Source of the DNA: Omphiscola glabra
Lineage: Eukaryota > Mollusca > Gastropoda > Lymnaeidae
Assembly: GCA_964017045.1 (NCBI GenBank)
Contig: OZ024808.1
Location: 6,632,784 to 6,696,783 of the forward strand
Reading direction: 5' to 3'
Length of the DNA: 64,000 nt
Below are positions 1 through 11,500 of the stretch, piece by piece. Made by a program: the position numbers and the translations under genes. The notes beneath the pieces are model-generated. The model ran no database searches. It saw nothing but the letters and a program-made list of their open reading frames with translations, and was not told the DNA's origin. Within the stretch, counting starts at the first letter, position 1, and every line of letters begins with the position of its first letter.

Positions 1-109
1 AAAATCTTTTTTTTTGTTTATCCTGGGACCCAATAAAGTTTAAATTCGGTGAAACAACACTAAAGAAAAATAGCAACTGCTTCGGAGAGTAACAGGATCC
101 AATAAAACT

Positions 110-299
110 CAGTGGCGTAGTGAGGGGGGGGGGCAAAGGGGGGCATCATGCCCCGGGCGCTACTCACAAAGGGGCGTCAAATGGTTTATTTTACTATAAA
201 ATTGTATGGTTTTCGAATAGAGGGGGGCGCTAAAAAGGTATTGGGGGGCGCTAAAAAGTTATTGCGCCCCGGACGCGAGTTAAGCTCGCTACGCCACTG
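110..299 (+). mobile_element. hAT-type MITE, CAGTGGCGTAGC family
   Basis: Termini CAGTGGCGTAG and GCTACGCCACTG are inverted repeats; flanks ATAAAACT and ATAACACT are an 8-bp duplication with one mismatch. Body is G-rich with GCGCTAAAAAG motifs. Non-coding. Confidence 0.75.
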
Positions 300-346
300 A
301 TAACACTGTCACGTAGGGTGCTTTTTTCTTTATATGGAGGGGTGAC

Positions 347-945
347 ACTAACCCTAGTTACGCCCCTAACCCTAGCTACGCCACTAACCCCAGCTACACC
401 ACTAACCCTAGCTACGCCACTAACCTTAGCTACGCCACTAACCCTAGCTACGCAACTAACCTTAGCTACGCCACTAAACCTAGCTACACCACTAACCCTA
501 GCTACGCCACTAACCTTAGCTACGCCACTAACCCTAGCTACGACATTAACCTTAGCTACGCCACTAACCCTAGCTACGTCACTATCTCTTATCTACGCCA
601 CTAACCCTAGCTACACCACTAACCCTAGCTACACCACTAACCTTAGCTACACCACTAACCCTAGCTACGCCACTAACCCTAGCTACACCACTAACCCTAG
701 CTGCACCACAAACCCTAGCTACGCCACTAACCCTAGCTACACCACTAACCTAAGCTACACCACTAACCCCAGCTACACCACTAACCCCAGCTACGCCACT
801 AACCCTAGCTACACCACTAACCCTAGCTACACCACTAACCTTAGCTACGCCACTAAACCTTGCTACACCACTAACCCTAGCTACACCACTAACCCTAGCT
901 ACGCCACTAACCCCAGCTACACCACTAATCCTAGCTACACCACTT
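347..945 (+). repeat. 18-bp minisatellite, about 33 copies
   Basis: Unit ACCCTAGCTACGCCACTA with T/C and C/T variants. Related in reverse complement to the 4936-6774 array and to the end of the CAGTGGCGTAGC MITE 48 bp away. Confidence 0.95.
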
Positions 946-1295
946 GCCCCCCTCGTTGACTCACTTATATGGGCAGTTTTGGTGACAATCAAAATAAAAC
1001 CATGTTGGTATTAAAATTTATGACTCTATTTCGTTATCTCCCCGAGGATTTTAACACAAGACACCCCCACCACCTTTTATTTTTTCCCAAACTGTGTTAA
1101 TTGTTGGATCCAATTTAACGAACCGACAGACATTAACAACTATATTTTGTTGTTCTTTCATATCCAAAGCCATCAACAGAGCCGGGATGGTTCTACAAGG
1201 ACGCGTTATTGAACTACTTTGCCGTTGCCCTACTTTTCCACATTCAAAACTAACAAGATAAAATACGGTCAACTGCTTGGAGGGCTTCCACTCAC
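946..1295. other. Whirlin intron, unique sequence
   Basis: No exon, element or array recognised. An open frame at 1051-1272 on the minus strand shows no PDZ features. Confidence 0.6.
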
Positions 1296-2560
1296 CGCTG
1301 GGAAGATGTTTGTGACGATGACGACGGGATGTTGTTTTGATGAGCCGACGGATGAGATTGCCCTGACTGCGTGTCCTGACTTGGGGATGACTGGATGTAC
1401 AACGACGTCACATTCTGCCGGACCGGCGTATTATCCGACTGATGAAACGTCGTGTCAGGCTGAATGCTGATGGAGGGAACAGAGATGGTGCTGCTGTGCT
1501 TGGAGGGAACAGAGATGGTGCTGCTGTGCTTGGAGGGAACAGAGATGGTGCTGCTGTGCTTGGCGCTGGCGGAATATTTGGAGACAGTTGAGGATTGTTT
1601 CGGGGCAGTCTTGTTGGGGGACGAGAACCGCCTCTGTTTCTGGTAAAAGTGTACCTGGGAGGGGGGCGAATGCTCGTTCCCATTCACGGGCGTAGCGGCG
1701 CCGTTTTCTTTTGGTTGCCCGGACAACGATTGTTCCAAAGGTTTTTCAGATGACGACCTTGACTTTGAGACTCCTGGCCAACGTGAAAGTTTTGTGTTTT
1801 TAGCCTTTGACCTGCCAGGATGCCGCTCGTCCCCTGAGAGGTTCTCATAATGGCCTTGAACTTGCCACGGTGCATACGATGCCGTGGCAGACGTTTCCTG
1901 TATGATGGTGCTGTGGTGTTGAGGGGGAGGAACTGGCACACCGTTGATGGTCAGGGCATTGCGGATCTGACTGGGGTGAGGTGACCATGACGACCTTGAT
2001 GACGCGTGAGGGCGTTCAACAACCGATGAGTTGTCTCTTGGTTCGTTGTATGGAACTGTGTCTCGTTGGTTGGGTGAGGGTGATGTCCCTTGGCGGCTCG
2101 GTGGGTCAAAGTTTAGGTCATGATGCACTCTGAGTTTGGTTGATTTGTGCCGTTGGTCTGCTGGGGATTTTGATTCAGAATTTGACACGAGCCGCTCCTC
2201 AGAATGTAGTAACCTTTGACCTTTATTATTATTTCTCGGGTGGTCACCTTGAGCGGATGACCTCTCGTCCCCCAAGGGCTGAAGGTCATCGGGCCGGTGC
2301 ACCAAAACCTCGTGCTCAACCGAATGGTGGGATTTGTGGACGTCTTTCTTCGAAAACCAACTCAGTGGCCTTGACATTCTGTGTTGACCTCCTTTTGCGT
2401 GAGCCGTCTGGCCATTCATGGTCAGCGTATCCTGACTGTGCTCCATTTTGGTATCCAGCTTTTGCCTACGGCCTTCACCTTTATCATGAAGTCTGGCCAA
2501 AAGTTCACCCTTAGCCTGGGTGGGTTCTCTCTCCTTGGGAGCGGATCTCATATTTTCAAC
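1296..2560 (-). CDS. WHRN: WHRN long exon: Ser/His/Gln/Pro-rich disordered region
   Basis: Acceptor TATTCAG at 2561-2563, donor GTGAGT at 1290-1295; 421 codons plus two bases, open throughout. The product is strongly polar with no fold. It matches in position and character the proline-rich region between HN2 and PDZ3 of whirlin. It carries a perfect three-copy 10-residue repeat (KHSSTISVPS) encoded by a 30-bp tandem repeat at 1471-1560. The in-frame stop that would end it at 1292 overlaps the donor (CAGCG followed by GTGAGT), so splicing onward to a PDZ3 exon left of the window is more likely than termination. Confidence 0.82.
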
Positions 2561-5500
2561 CTGAATAAGGTCAATAAAATAAATTTAATTAAAAGGCCCG
2601 ATCCACAAAATAATTTCGGTACTAGTGAATATAATTTAAAATTCAAAATATCATTGCTGGCCAGATGATACAAGTGCTGGCCACATGATACAAGTGGTGG
2701 TCAGTTCCTTCTCAAACTTACCTGAGCGAATCTTGGCACCACTGGTTGGAATTTGGACACGCGACCAGGCGCGATCTTGGTGTGACCATTAATGCACTGA
2801 CCGTTGATGTCCACGCCGCTGTCATCACTGGGAACATCAATCTGATGGGTCACATAAGAAAAGTCGTGCTATAACAATTATTGTCATATGAAATCATTAA
2901 CAATTGCGTAGCTCTGCTTAGACAATAAAAATACATTTGACTTGTTTAAGGTCAAGTGATACAATTAATTCGCTACACTAGGACAACACTGGTTCACTAG
3001 GACACCACTGGTTCACTAGCAGGCCATCGCTTCACTAGGACGCCACTGGTCCACTAGGACGTCACTGGTTCACCAGGACGCCATTGGTTCACCAGGGCGC
3101 CATTGGTTCACTAGGACGTGACTGGTTCACCAGGACGCCATTGGTTCACTAGGACGCCATTGGTTCACTAGGACGCCATTGGTTCACTAGGTCCATTAGG
3201 ACGTCACTGGTTCACCAGGACGCCATTGGTTCACTAGTTGCCAGATCCATCAATGTTAGTATGGACAACGTTAGTAAAGGTCAAAAATGATGCTGATAAT
3301 GCTGACAATCATATTTTGAGGAACATGTAGTATCTATACATTTGTCTGAATGAGCGTCTGCAAAGGAAACTTTATATAAGATTGTGTCTTCATTTATGTC
3401 TCGGCCTCTCTCTCTCTATCTCTCTCCATCTCTATCTCTCTCTCTATCTCCCTTTAACCATCTCACTTTCTCTTGCACTCTGTCTATCTCTGTCTCTCGC
3501 TCTCTCGCTCCTCTCTCCACCTGTCTCTCAATCTCTCTTTCCCTCTAACTCTATATATCCCTCCCACACTTCCCCCCCCCCCGCTGCTTCTCCTCTTCTG
3601 GCGCCCCTTTCCTTCTCTGTATCCCTCTATCTCCATCTATTCCCCTTTCTCTCTCTCACTTTCCTTTTGTCTATCCCTCTATCTCTCCCCTTCTCTCTTT
3701 CTACATGAGAACACTAGATAAATTCTGGTTCGAAAAGTTTACAAAGTAATAAATCATATGTTGCTACTTTGGAAGTAATAATATGCAGGTGTGAACACGT
3801 GTGAACAGTTGTGGACAGGTGTGGACAGGTTTGGACAGGTGCGGACAGGTGTGAGCAGGTGTGAACACGTGTGGACAGTTGTGGAAAGGTGCGGACAGGT
3901 GTTGGCAGTAAATATAATGTAGTTTTAATAAATATTTTTTTTTTTAAATAATAAAATTCCCAACTCAAGGGCAACAACTTCATTAAACAAGAACCCCTTG
4001 GATTACCTTCCCATTGCTGATATGTCTATCAGTCGCGTTCATCTTTGACCCCGGTGATGCATTGAAATATTTCCGCCAAAGGTCAACTTCAGGTGACCTT
4101 GAACCTGCGTGGGTGTGAGGGAGAGGCTCACGCTGTAGATGTGTCAGGTCTGGTGTGGAGCGACTCAGCTGTCTGCGCGTCTCATTCCGCTGTCAATGTC
4201 AGACACGTGGTGACAGATCAAACAAAGTTTAAACATTATTTTTTTTAAAACTCTTATGCATAAAATACAGAAAAATAAAACGTGTTTGGTCGAGACTCAG
4301 TGTACGTATGATTGTGCATGCGCAAATGAGTATGTGTGATTGTGTGTTTGATTGTGTATATGCGTGATTGTGCTTTACAAGAATACACATACACATATAC
4401 TTCTTTGCCACGTGCTTCGAAACAACATGGTAAAGAATATGCCACATTTCAAGAGCCATGCCACGAATTGCGGTATAGGAGCCATGCCACGAATTGCGGT
4501 ATAGGAGCCATGCCACGAACTGCGGTATAGGAGCCATGCCACGAACTGCGGTATAGGAGCCATGCCACGAATTGGGGTATAGGAGCCATGCCACGAATTG
4601 CGGTATATCTGAATTCGCTTTAAAGAGAACTACTTTAAATGTCTTGTGTTGAAATTGATTTAGTTGTAAAATTATAAAATTGTTAAGAATATGGATTGAT
4701 TTATTTGCCGAAATTGAACATCCAAAGTATAATGGTGTTTGGAATCTTATCTGATTTTATCTCATCTGAACTCATCTTGTTATATCAGCTTCTTTTAATC
4801 TTAATTGATCTCATCTATTCTACTGTAGTTGGTCCACGATCTTCGTTCGATTCCTGCTTCGTGATTGTGAAGGACACGCGCTTGTCATTTTATAGTTTAG
4901 TTGTTGCTGATTTTAATGTTACCCTTTCAAACGAATTGGCATAACTAGGGTAAGTAGCGCAACTAAGGTAAGTGACACAACTAGGGTAAGTGGTACAACT
5001 AGGGTAAGTGGCACAACTAGGGTACGTGGCATAACTAGGGTAAGTGGCACAACTAGGGTATGTGGCATAACTAAGGTAAGTGGCATAACTAGGGTAAGTG
5101 GCATAACTTGGGTAAGTGGCACAACTAGGGTAAGTGGCTAAAATAAGGGCAAGTGGCACTACTAGGGTTAGTGGCACAACTAGGGTAAGTGGCACAACTA
5201 GGGTAAGTGGCACAACTAGGGTCAGTGGCACAACTAGGGTAAGTGGCACAACTAGGGTAAGTGGTACAATTAAAGTAATGGCACAACTAGGGTAAGTGGC
5301 ATAACTAGGGTAAGTGGCATAACTAGGGTAAGTGGCATAACTAGGGTAAGTGGCATAACTAAGGTAAGTGGCACAACTAAGGTAAGTGGCACAACTAGTG
5401 TAAATGGCACTACTAGGGTTAGTGGCATAACTAGGGTAAGTGGCACAACAAGGGTAAGTGGCATCACTAGGGTAAGTGGCATCACTAGGGTAAATGGCAT

Positions 5501-8500
5501 AACTAGGGTAAGTGGCACAATTAGGGTACGTGGCATAACTAGGGTAAGTGGTACAACTAGGGTAAGGGCACAACTAGGGTAAGAGGCACACCTAGGGTAA
5601 GTGGCACAACTAGGGTAAGTGGCACTACTAGGGTTAGTTGCACAACTAGGGTAAGAGGCACACCTAGGGTAAGTGGCACAACTAGGGTAAGTGGCACAAC
5701 TAGGGTAAGTGGCACAAATAGGGTTAGTGGCACAACTAGGGTAAGTGGCACTACTGGGGTTAGTGGCACAACTAGGGTAAGTGGCACAACTAGGGTACGT
5801 GGCACAAATAGGGTTAGTGGCACAACTAGGGTAAGTGGCACAACTAGGGTAAGAGGCACAACTAGGGTAAGTGGCACAACTAGGGTAAGAGGCACAACTA
5901 GGGTAAGAGGCACAACTAGGGTAAGAGGCACAACTAGGGTAAGTGGCACAACTAGGTTAAGTGGCACAACTAGGGTAAGTGGCACAACTAGGGTAAGTGG
6001 CACTACTAGGGTTAGTGGCATAACTAGGGTAAGTGGCACAACAAGGGTAAGTGGCATCACTAGGGTAAGTGGCATCACTAGGGTAAATGGCATAACTAGG
6101 GTAAGTGGCACAATTAGGGTACGTGGCATAACTGGGGTAAGTGGTACAACTAGGGTTAGGGCACAACTAGGGTAAGAGGCACACCTAGGGTAAGTGGCAC
6201 AACTAGGGTAAGTGGCACTACTAGGGTTAGTGGCACAACTAGGGTAAGAGGGACAACTAGGGTAAGTGGCACAACTAGGGTAAGTGGCACAAATAGGGTT
6301 AGTGGCACAACTAGGGTAAGTGGCACTACTGGGGTTAGTGGCACAACTAGGATAAGAGGCACAACTAGGGTAAGTGGCACAACTAGGGTAAGTGGCACAA
6401 ATTGGGTTAGTGGCACAACTAGGGTAAGTGGCACAACTAGGGTAAGTGGCACAACTAGGGTAAGTGGCACAACTAGGGTTAGTGGCACAACTAGGGTAAG
6501 AGGGACAACTAGGGTAAGTGGCACAACTAGGGTAAGTGGCAGAAATAGGGTTAGTGGCACAACTAGGGTAAGTGGCACTACTGGGGTTAGTGGCACAACT
6601 AAGGTAAGAGGCACAACTAGGGTAAGTGGCACAACTAGGGTAAGTGGCACAAATAGGGTTAGTGGCACAACTAGGGTAAGTGGCACAACTAGGGTAAGTG
6701 GCACAACTAGGTTAAGTGGCACAACTAGGGTAAGTGGCACAACTGGGGTAAGTGGCATAACTGGGGTTAGTGGCGCCCCGTGGCGTGCCAAGATTTTTAA
6801 CCGACCACGTCCACGAAACAAACTCTCCTGATGGTCGAAATTGTCGCCCCCTTCATATATGGGAAAAAAATTTACCCCTCCACCCCAACCCATACGTTAT
6901 ACACCTTTTTACAAGTGTATTTGGGGGTGGGGGGTTCTATTTGATTCGAAGTTAACACAGCGTGCTTCATACCGAGACGGTCCAATTAAATGCAGACTGG
7001 CTATTCTAATGATCAAGTCAGGGCCTACCAAATTATAACTGGCGGGGTCGGTGGGCTGTCCCTGGTGAGTGGGGATGGTCTCCATCAACGTATGTTTTAT
7101 TGCTGCTGGTTTCTGTGGACATAGAAAATACATCTGGTCATTAGATACGGGGGGGGGGGGTTGCTCTGTAACTAATGATTCACTACATGGTATCCTGTGG
7201 GGTTGGGGAGGTGTGGGGGGTTGGGGTGGAGGGGAGAAATGGACATGCACCAATGTCCATAGGTGGTGGTGCCGTTGGTCAGTATATCACATCGGTCACT
7301 TGAAAACAAATCTATCAAAGAACCATTTAGGCACAAGTCAATCCCACAATGAGCTAAAAAGACAATAAAGTCACATGTCACCTGCTGAGAAAATAAAGTT
7401 CTTCTCTGGGCATCGCTCCGTATGACGTCATCGCTGTCAAACGAACCAATGGAATGTGAGTCAGGGGCAAGTAACTTGTCAGCGTCCTCCTGTAGACCAA
7501 TTGAAAAAGGGGGGGGGCGAAGAAAGATGATCTTTCTTTGAAAGTTTCATAAATCATGTTTTTATTTGGTGTTCAGATCTTATTTGGTGTTCAGATCTTA
7601 TTTGGTGTTCAAATCTTATTTGGTGTTCAGATCTTATTTGATGTTCAGATCTTATTTGATGTTCAGATCTTATTTGATGTTCAGATCTTATTTGATGTTC
7701 AGATCTTATTTGATGTTCAGATCTTATTTGATGTTCAGATCTTATTTTGGCTGTAAACATTAATGGATGTTTTTTTGTCCGGAAATTTTGTGTACAAGTT
7801 CAAAACGCTGTTAAATATTGTAACTGAGTTTAAGAAATGTGCGTTATTTCAAAAGATGACGATAACTGTATATGACGTTATATTTAAGGTTACCATGCGT
7901 TTAGTTACCTAAAGTCTAGTTACCTAAAGTCTAGTTACCTGAAGTCTAGTTACCTAAAGTCTAGTTACCTAAAGTCTAGTTACCTAAAGTCTAGTTACCT
8001 AAAGTCTAGTTACCTAAAGTCTAGTTACCTAAAGTGTATAGTTACCTATTGTTTCTAGATACCTAGTCCAGTTACCTAAAGTGTAAAGTTACCTGAAGTG
8101 TCTATTTAACTGAAGTGTCTAGTAGCCTAAAGTGTCTAGTTACCTAAAGTTATAGTTACCTAAAGTGTCTAGGCAGCTAATGTGTCTAGGCAGCTATAGT
8201 GTTTAGTTATCTAAAGTGTCTAGGCGGCTAAAGTGTATAGTTAGCTAAAGTGTCTAGTTAGCTTAAGTGTCTATTGTCTAGTTACAACACGTGTTTAGTT
8301 ACATTAAGTGTCTGGTTACCTAAAGTGTCTAGTTACCTAAAGTGTCTACTGTCTAGTTACCACACGTGTCTAGTTACATTAAGTGTCTAGTTACCTAAAG
8401 TGTCAAGTTTTTTAATGACACATGTCTTGTTCATGTTTGAATGTTTAACCCACCCAACACACAACTAAGTTAATGGGTTTTTTTAAGCAGAAGGCAAATT

Positions 8501-11500
8501 GGCCAAACAATAGACAAATTGCCACTAGATAACACATCCCACTATGTTACACATCCCCCCAGATAACACATCCCCCTATATAACACATCCCACTAGATAA
8601 CACATCCTCCTATATAGCACATACCTCTAGATAGCACATCCCCCTATATAGCACATCCCACTAGATAGAACATCCCCCTATATAGCACATAACTCTAGAT
8701 AACACATCCCACTAGATAGCACATCCCACTAGATAACACATCCGCCTATATAGCACATCCCACTAGATAGCACATCCCACTAGATAACACATCCTCCTAT
8801 ATAGCACATACCTCTAGATAGCACATCCCCCTATATAACACATACCTCTAGATAGCACATCCCCCTATATAACACATCCCACTAGATAACACATCCCCCT
8901 ATATAACACACACCCCTAGCTAACACATCGCCCTAGATAACACATCCCACTAGATAACACATCCCCTTAGATAACATATCCCCCTAGATAACACATCCCC
9001 CTAGATAACACATCCCACTAGATAACACATCCCCTTAGATAACATATCCCCTTAGATAACACATCCCCCTAAATAACACATCCCCCTAGATAACACATCC
9101 CCCTAGATCACACATCCCACTAGATAACACAACCCACAAGATAACACATCCCCCTAGATAACACATCCCCCTAGACCACACATCTCACTAGATAACACAT
9201 CCCCCTAGATAACACATCCCACAAGATAACACATCCCCCTAGATAACACATCCCAATAGATAACACATCCTCCTAGATAACACATCCCACTAGATAACAC
9301 AACTCACAAGAAAACACACCCCACTAGATAACACATCACCCTAGATAACACACCCCACTATGTAACACATCCCCTTAGATAACACATCCCACATGATAAC
9401 ACACACCACTAGATAACACATCACCCTAGATAACACACCCCACTAGATAACACATCCCCCTAGATAACACATCCCACAAGATAACACATCCCCCTAGATA
9501 ACACATCCCAATAGATAACACATCACCCTAGATAACACATCACCCTAGATAACACATCCCCCTAGATCACACATCCCACTAGATCACACATCCCCCTAGA
9601 TAACACATCCCACTAGATAACACATCCCACTAGATACCACATCCCACTAGATAACACACCCCCTAAAGATAACACATCCCATTAGATAACACATCCCACT
9701 AGATAACACATCCCACTAGATAACACACCCCACTAGATAACACACCCCACTAGATAACACACCCCACTAGATAACACACCCCATTAGATAACACATCCCA
9801 CTAGATAACACATCCCACTAGAAAACACATCCCACTAGATAACACATCCCACTAGATAGCACATCCCACTAGATAACACACCCCACTAGATAACACATCC
9901 CCCTGTATAGCACATCCCACTAGATAACACATTTCACTAGATAGCACAACCCCCTATATAGCACATCCCACTAGATAATACATCCCACTAGATAACACAC
10001 CCCACTATGTAACACATCCCCTTAGATAACACATCCCACAATATAACACATCCCCCTAGATAACACATCCCCCTAGATAACACATCCCCCTAGATAACAC
10101 ATCCCCCTAGATAACACATCCCCCTAGATAACACATCCCCCTAGATAACACATCCCCCTAGATAACACACCCCACTATGTAACACATCCCACCTAGATAA
10201 CACATCCCACTAGATAACACATCCCACTAGATAACACATCCCACTAGGTAGCACATATGAAATATTTACCAGAGATTTCTCTTTGTGTCTCCTCACGAGA
10301 AGTTCATCAAAAATGTTCAAATCCGTGGAGTTCAGCAAAGTTCTGATCTCAGACAGTAAAGTGTACTGGGTGGAGAAAAACGGTGAGGCGGGGAAGGGTG
10401 CGAAAATGTTTATTTTTATTGTCATTTATGACCAATTTTAAAAGCCACCAACCAAGACAGTGTAGCACAGTGGCGTAGCTAATTTTAGTGCTGTCCTAGG
10501 CGAACCGGGAATTCTGCCGTCCCTTTTCACCCCCACCCCCCACCCCAAACAACCCCCACAAAATAATTAAAAAATAACTCTTTAATTTTGCTATTTTCCT
10601 AAAATGCTTCACTTCAAAATAAATTATAAAAATCCAACCTGGACGAACCGGCCCCCCACCCCCCACCCTCTGCACTTCCTTCCTATGACACTGAGAGTCT
10701 CTATCCAAACGTTGTCAGGTCATCCCACAATTACGTGTAGCCTCAAAACAACGGCTCTTACTCTCATGCACTGAAACTAGACCTTGACCTAATTTAATCC
10801 ATCTGTTAGTCTACCATTTCCATGATGTCATAACAGATCGTAGTTTTGGAAACAAAGAATTCACACATTTTTGGAATAACCTGAAATCACCTCAGAAATA
10901 GGCCATTCATTTTCAAAAGAAAGGACATTTTAAACAACATAATATTTGTTTGATATGTATGTATAAATCATTGGTTTGAGACTTAACAATCTTTATGAGA
11001 TGTATGTTATTTTTTTTTCATATTTTTTCTCAAAACAATTTTTTTTAAAAATGTAATAACAATCTCCTTCAAAGAATTTCAATATTTTAGTTGTTTCAGC
11101 ACTGGGTACAAGATTCTACCAAACTAATTGACCTTATGACCTACTGACCTTCGCTCCTGTGTTGAGCAGCTCCAGCAACGCCTGGACCAGGCCCTGGATG
11201 CTGATGGTGCCCTTTTCATATTCCGCCAGGTAGTAGTTCAGGGACGCCTGTTCTGACGCGTTAAGCAGGTGTCTGGAGTTCTCGTGAACAACCTTCTTCT
11301 GTTGACTAGTGCCCGGAGAGGATCTCATCAGTTGTGTGCCCACTCCTCGCTGGAAGACCTTCTAGGGGGGGGGGGGGGGGCGCAGGCGACAAGGGTTTAA
11401 ATGATTTGGTGGCCTATAATAATATCTTCGGACAGTTGACAAAGGGTTACATTCAATGCTAGACTTACAATAACACAGTGGTTCTCAACCTACCGAATGC

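Noticed and set aside
1051..1272. Minus-strand frame downstream of the long whirlin exon as PDZ3
   Set aside because: No GLGF-type loop, no VGD-x-I-L-x-V-N motif and no suitable acceptor. PDZ3 is expected beyond the window edge.
3382..3721. CT-tract frames rich in Leu and Ser
   Set aside because: Low-complexity pyrimidine sequence in a whirlin intron. The same applies to frames at 50617-52063.
8524..10256. CRISPR-like appearance of regularly spaced repeats
   Set aside because: Direct tandem repeats without unique spacers, in a eukaryotic intron. The same holds for the other arrays.
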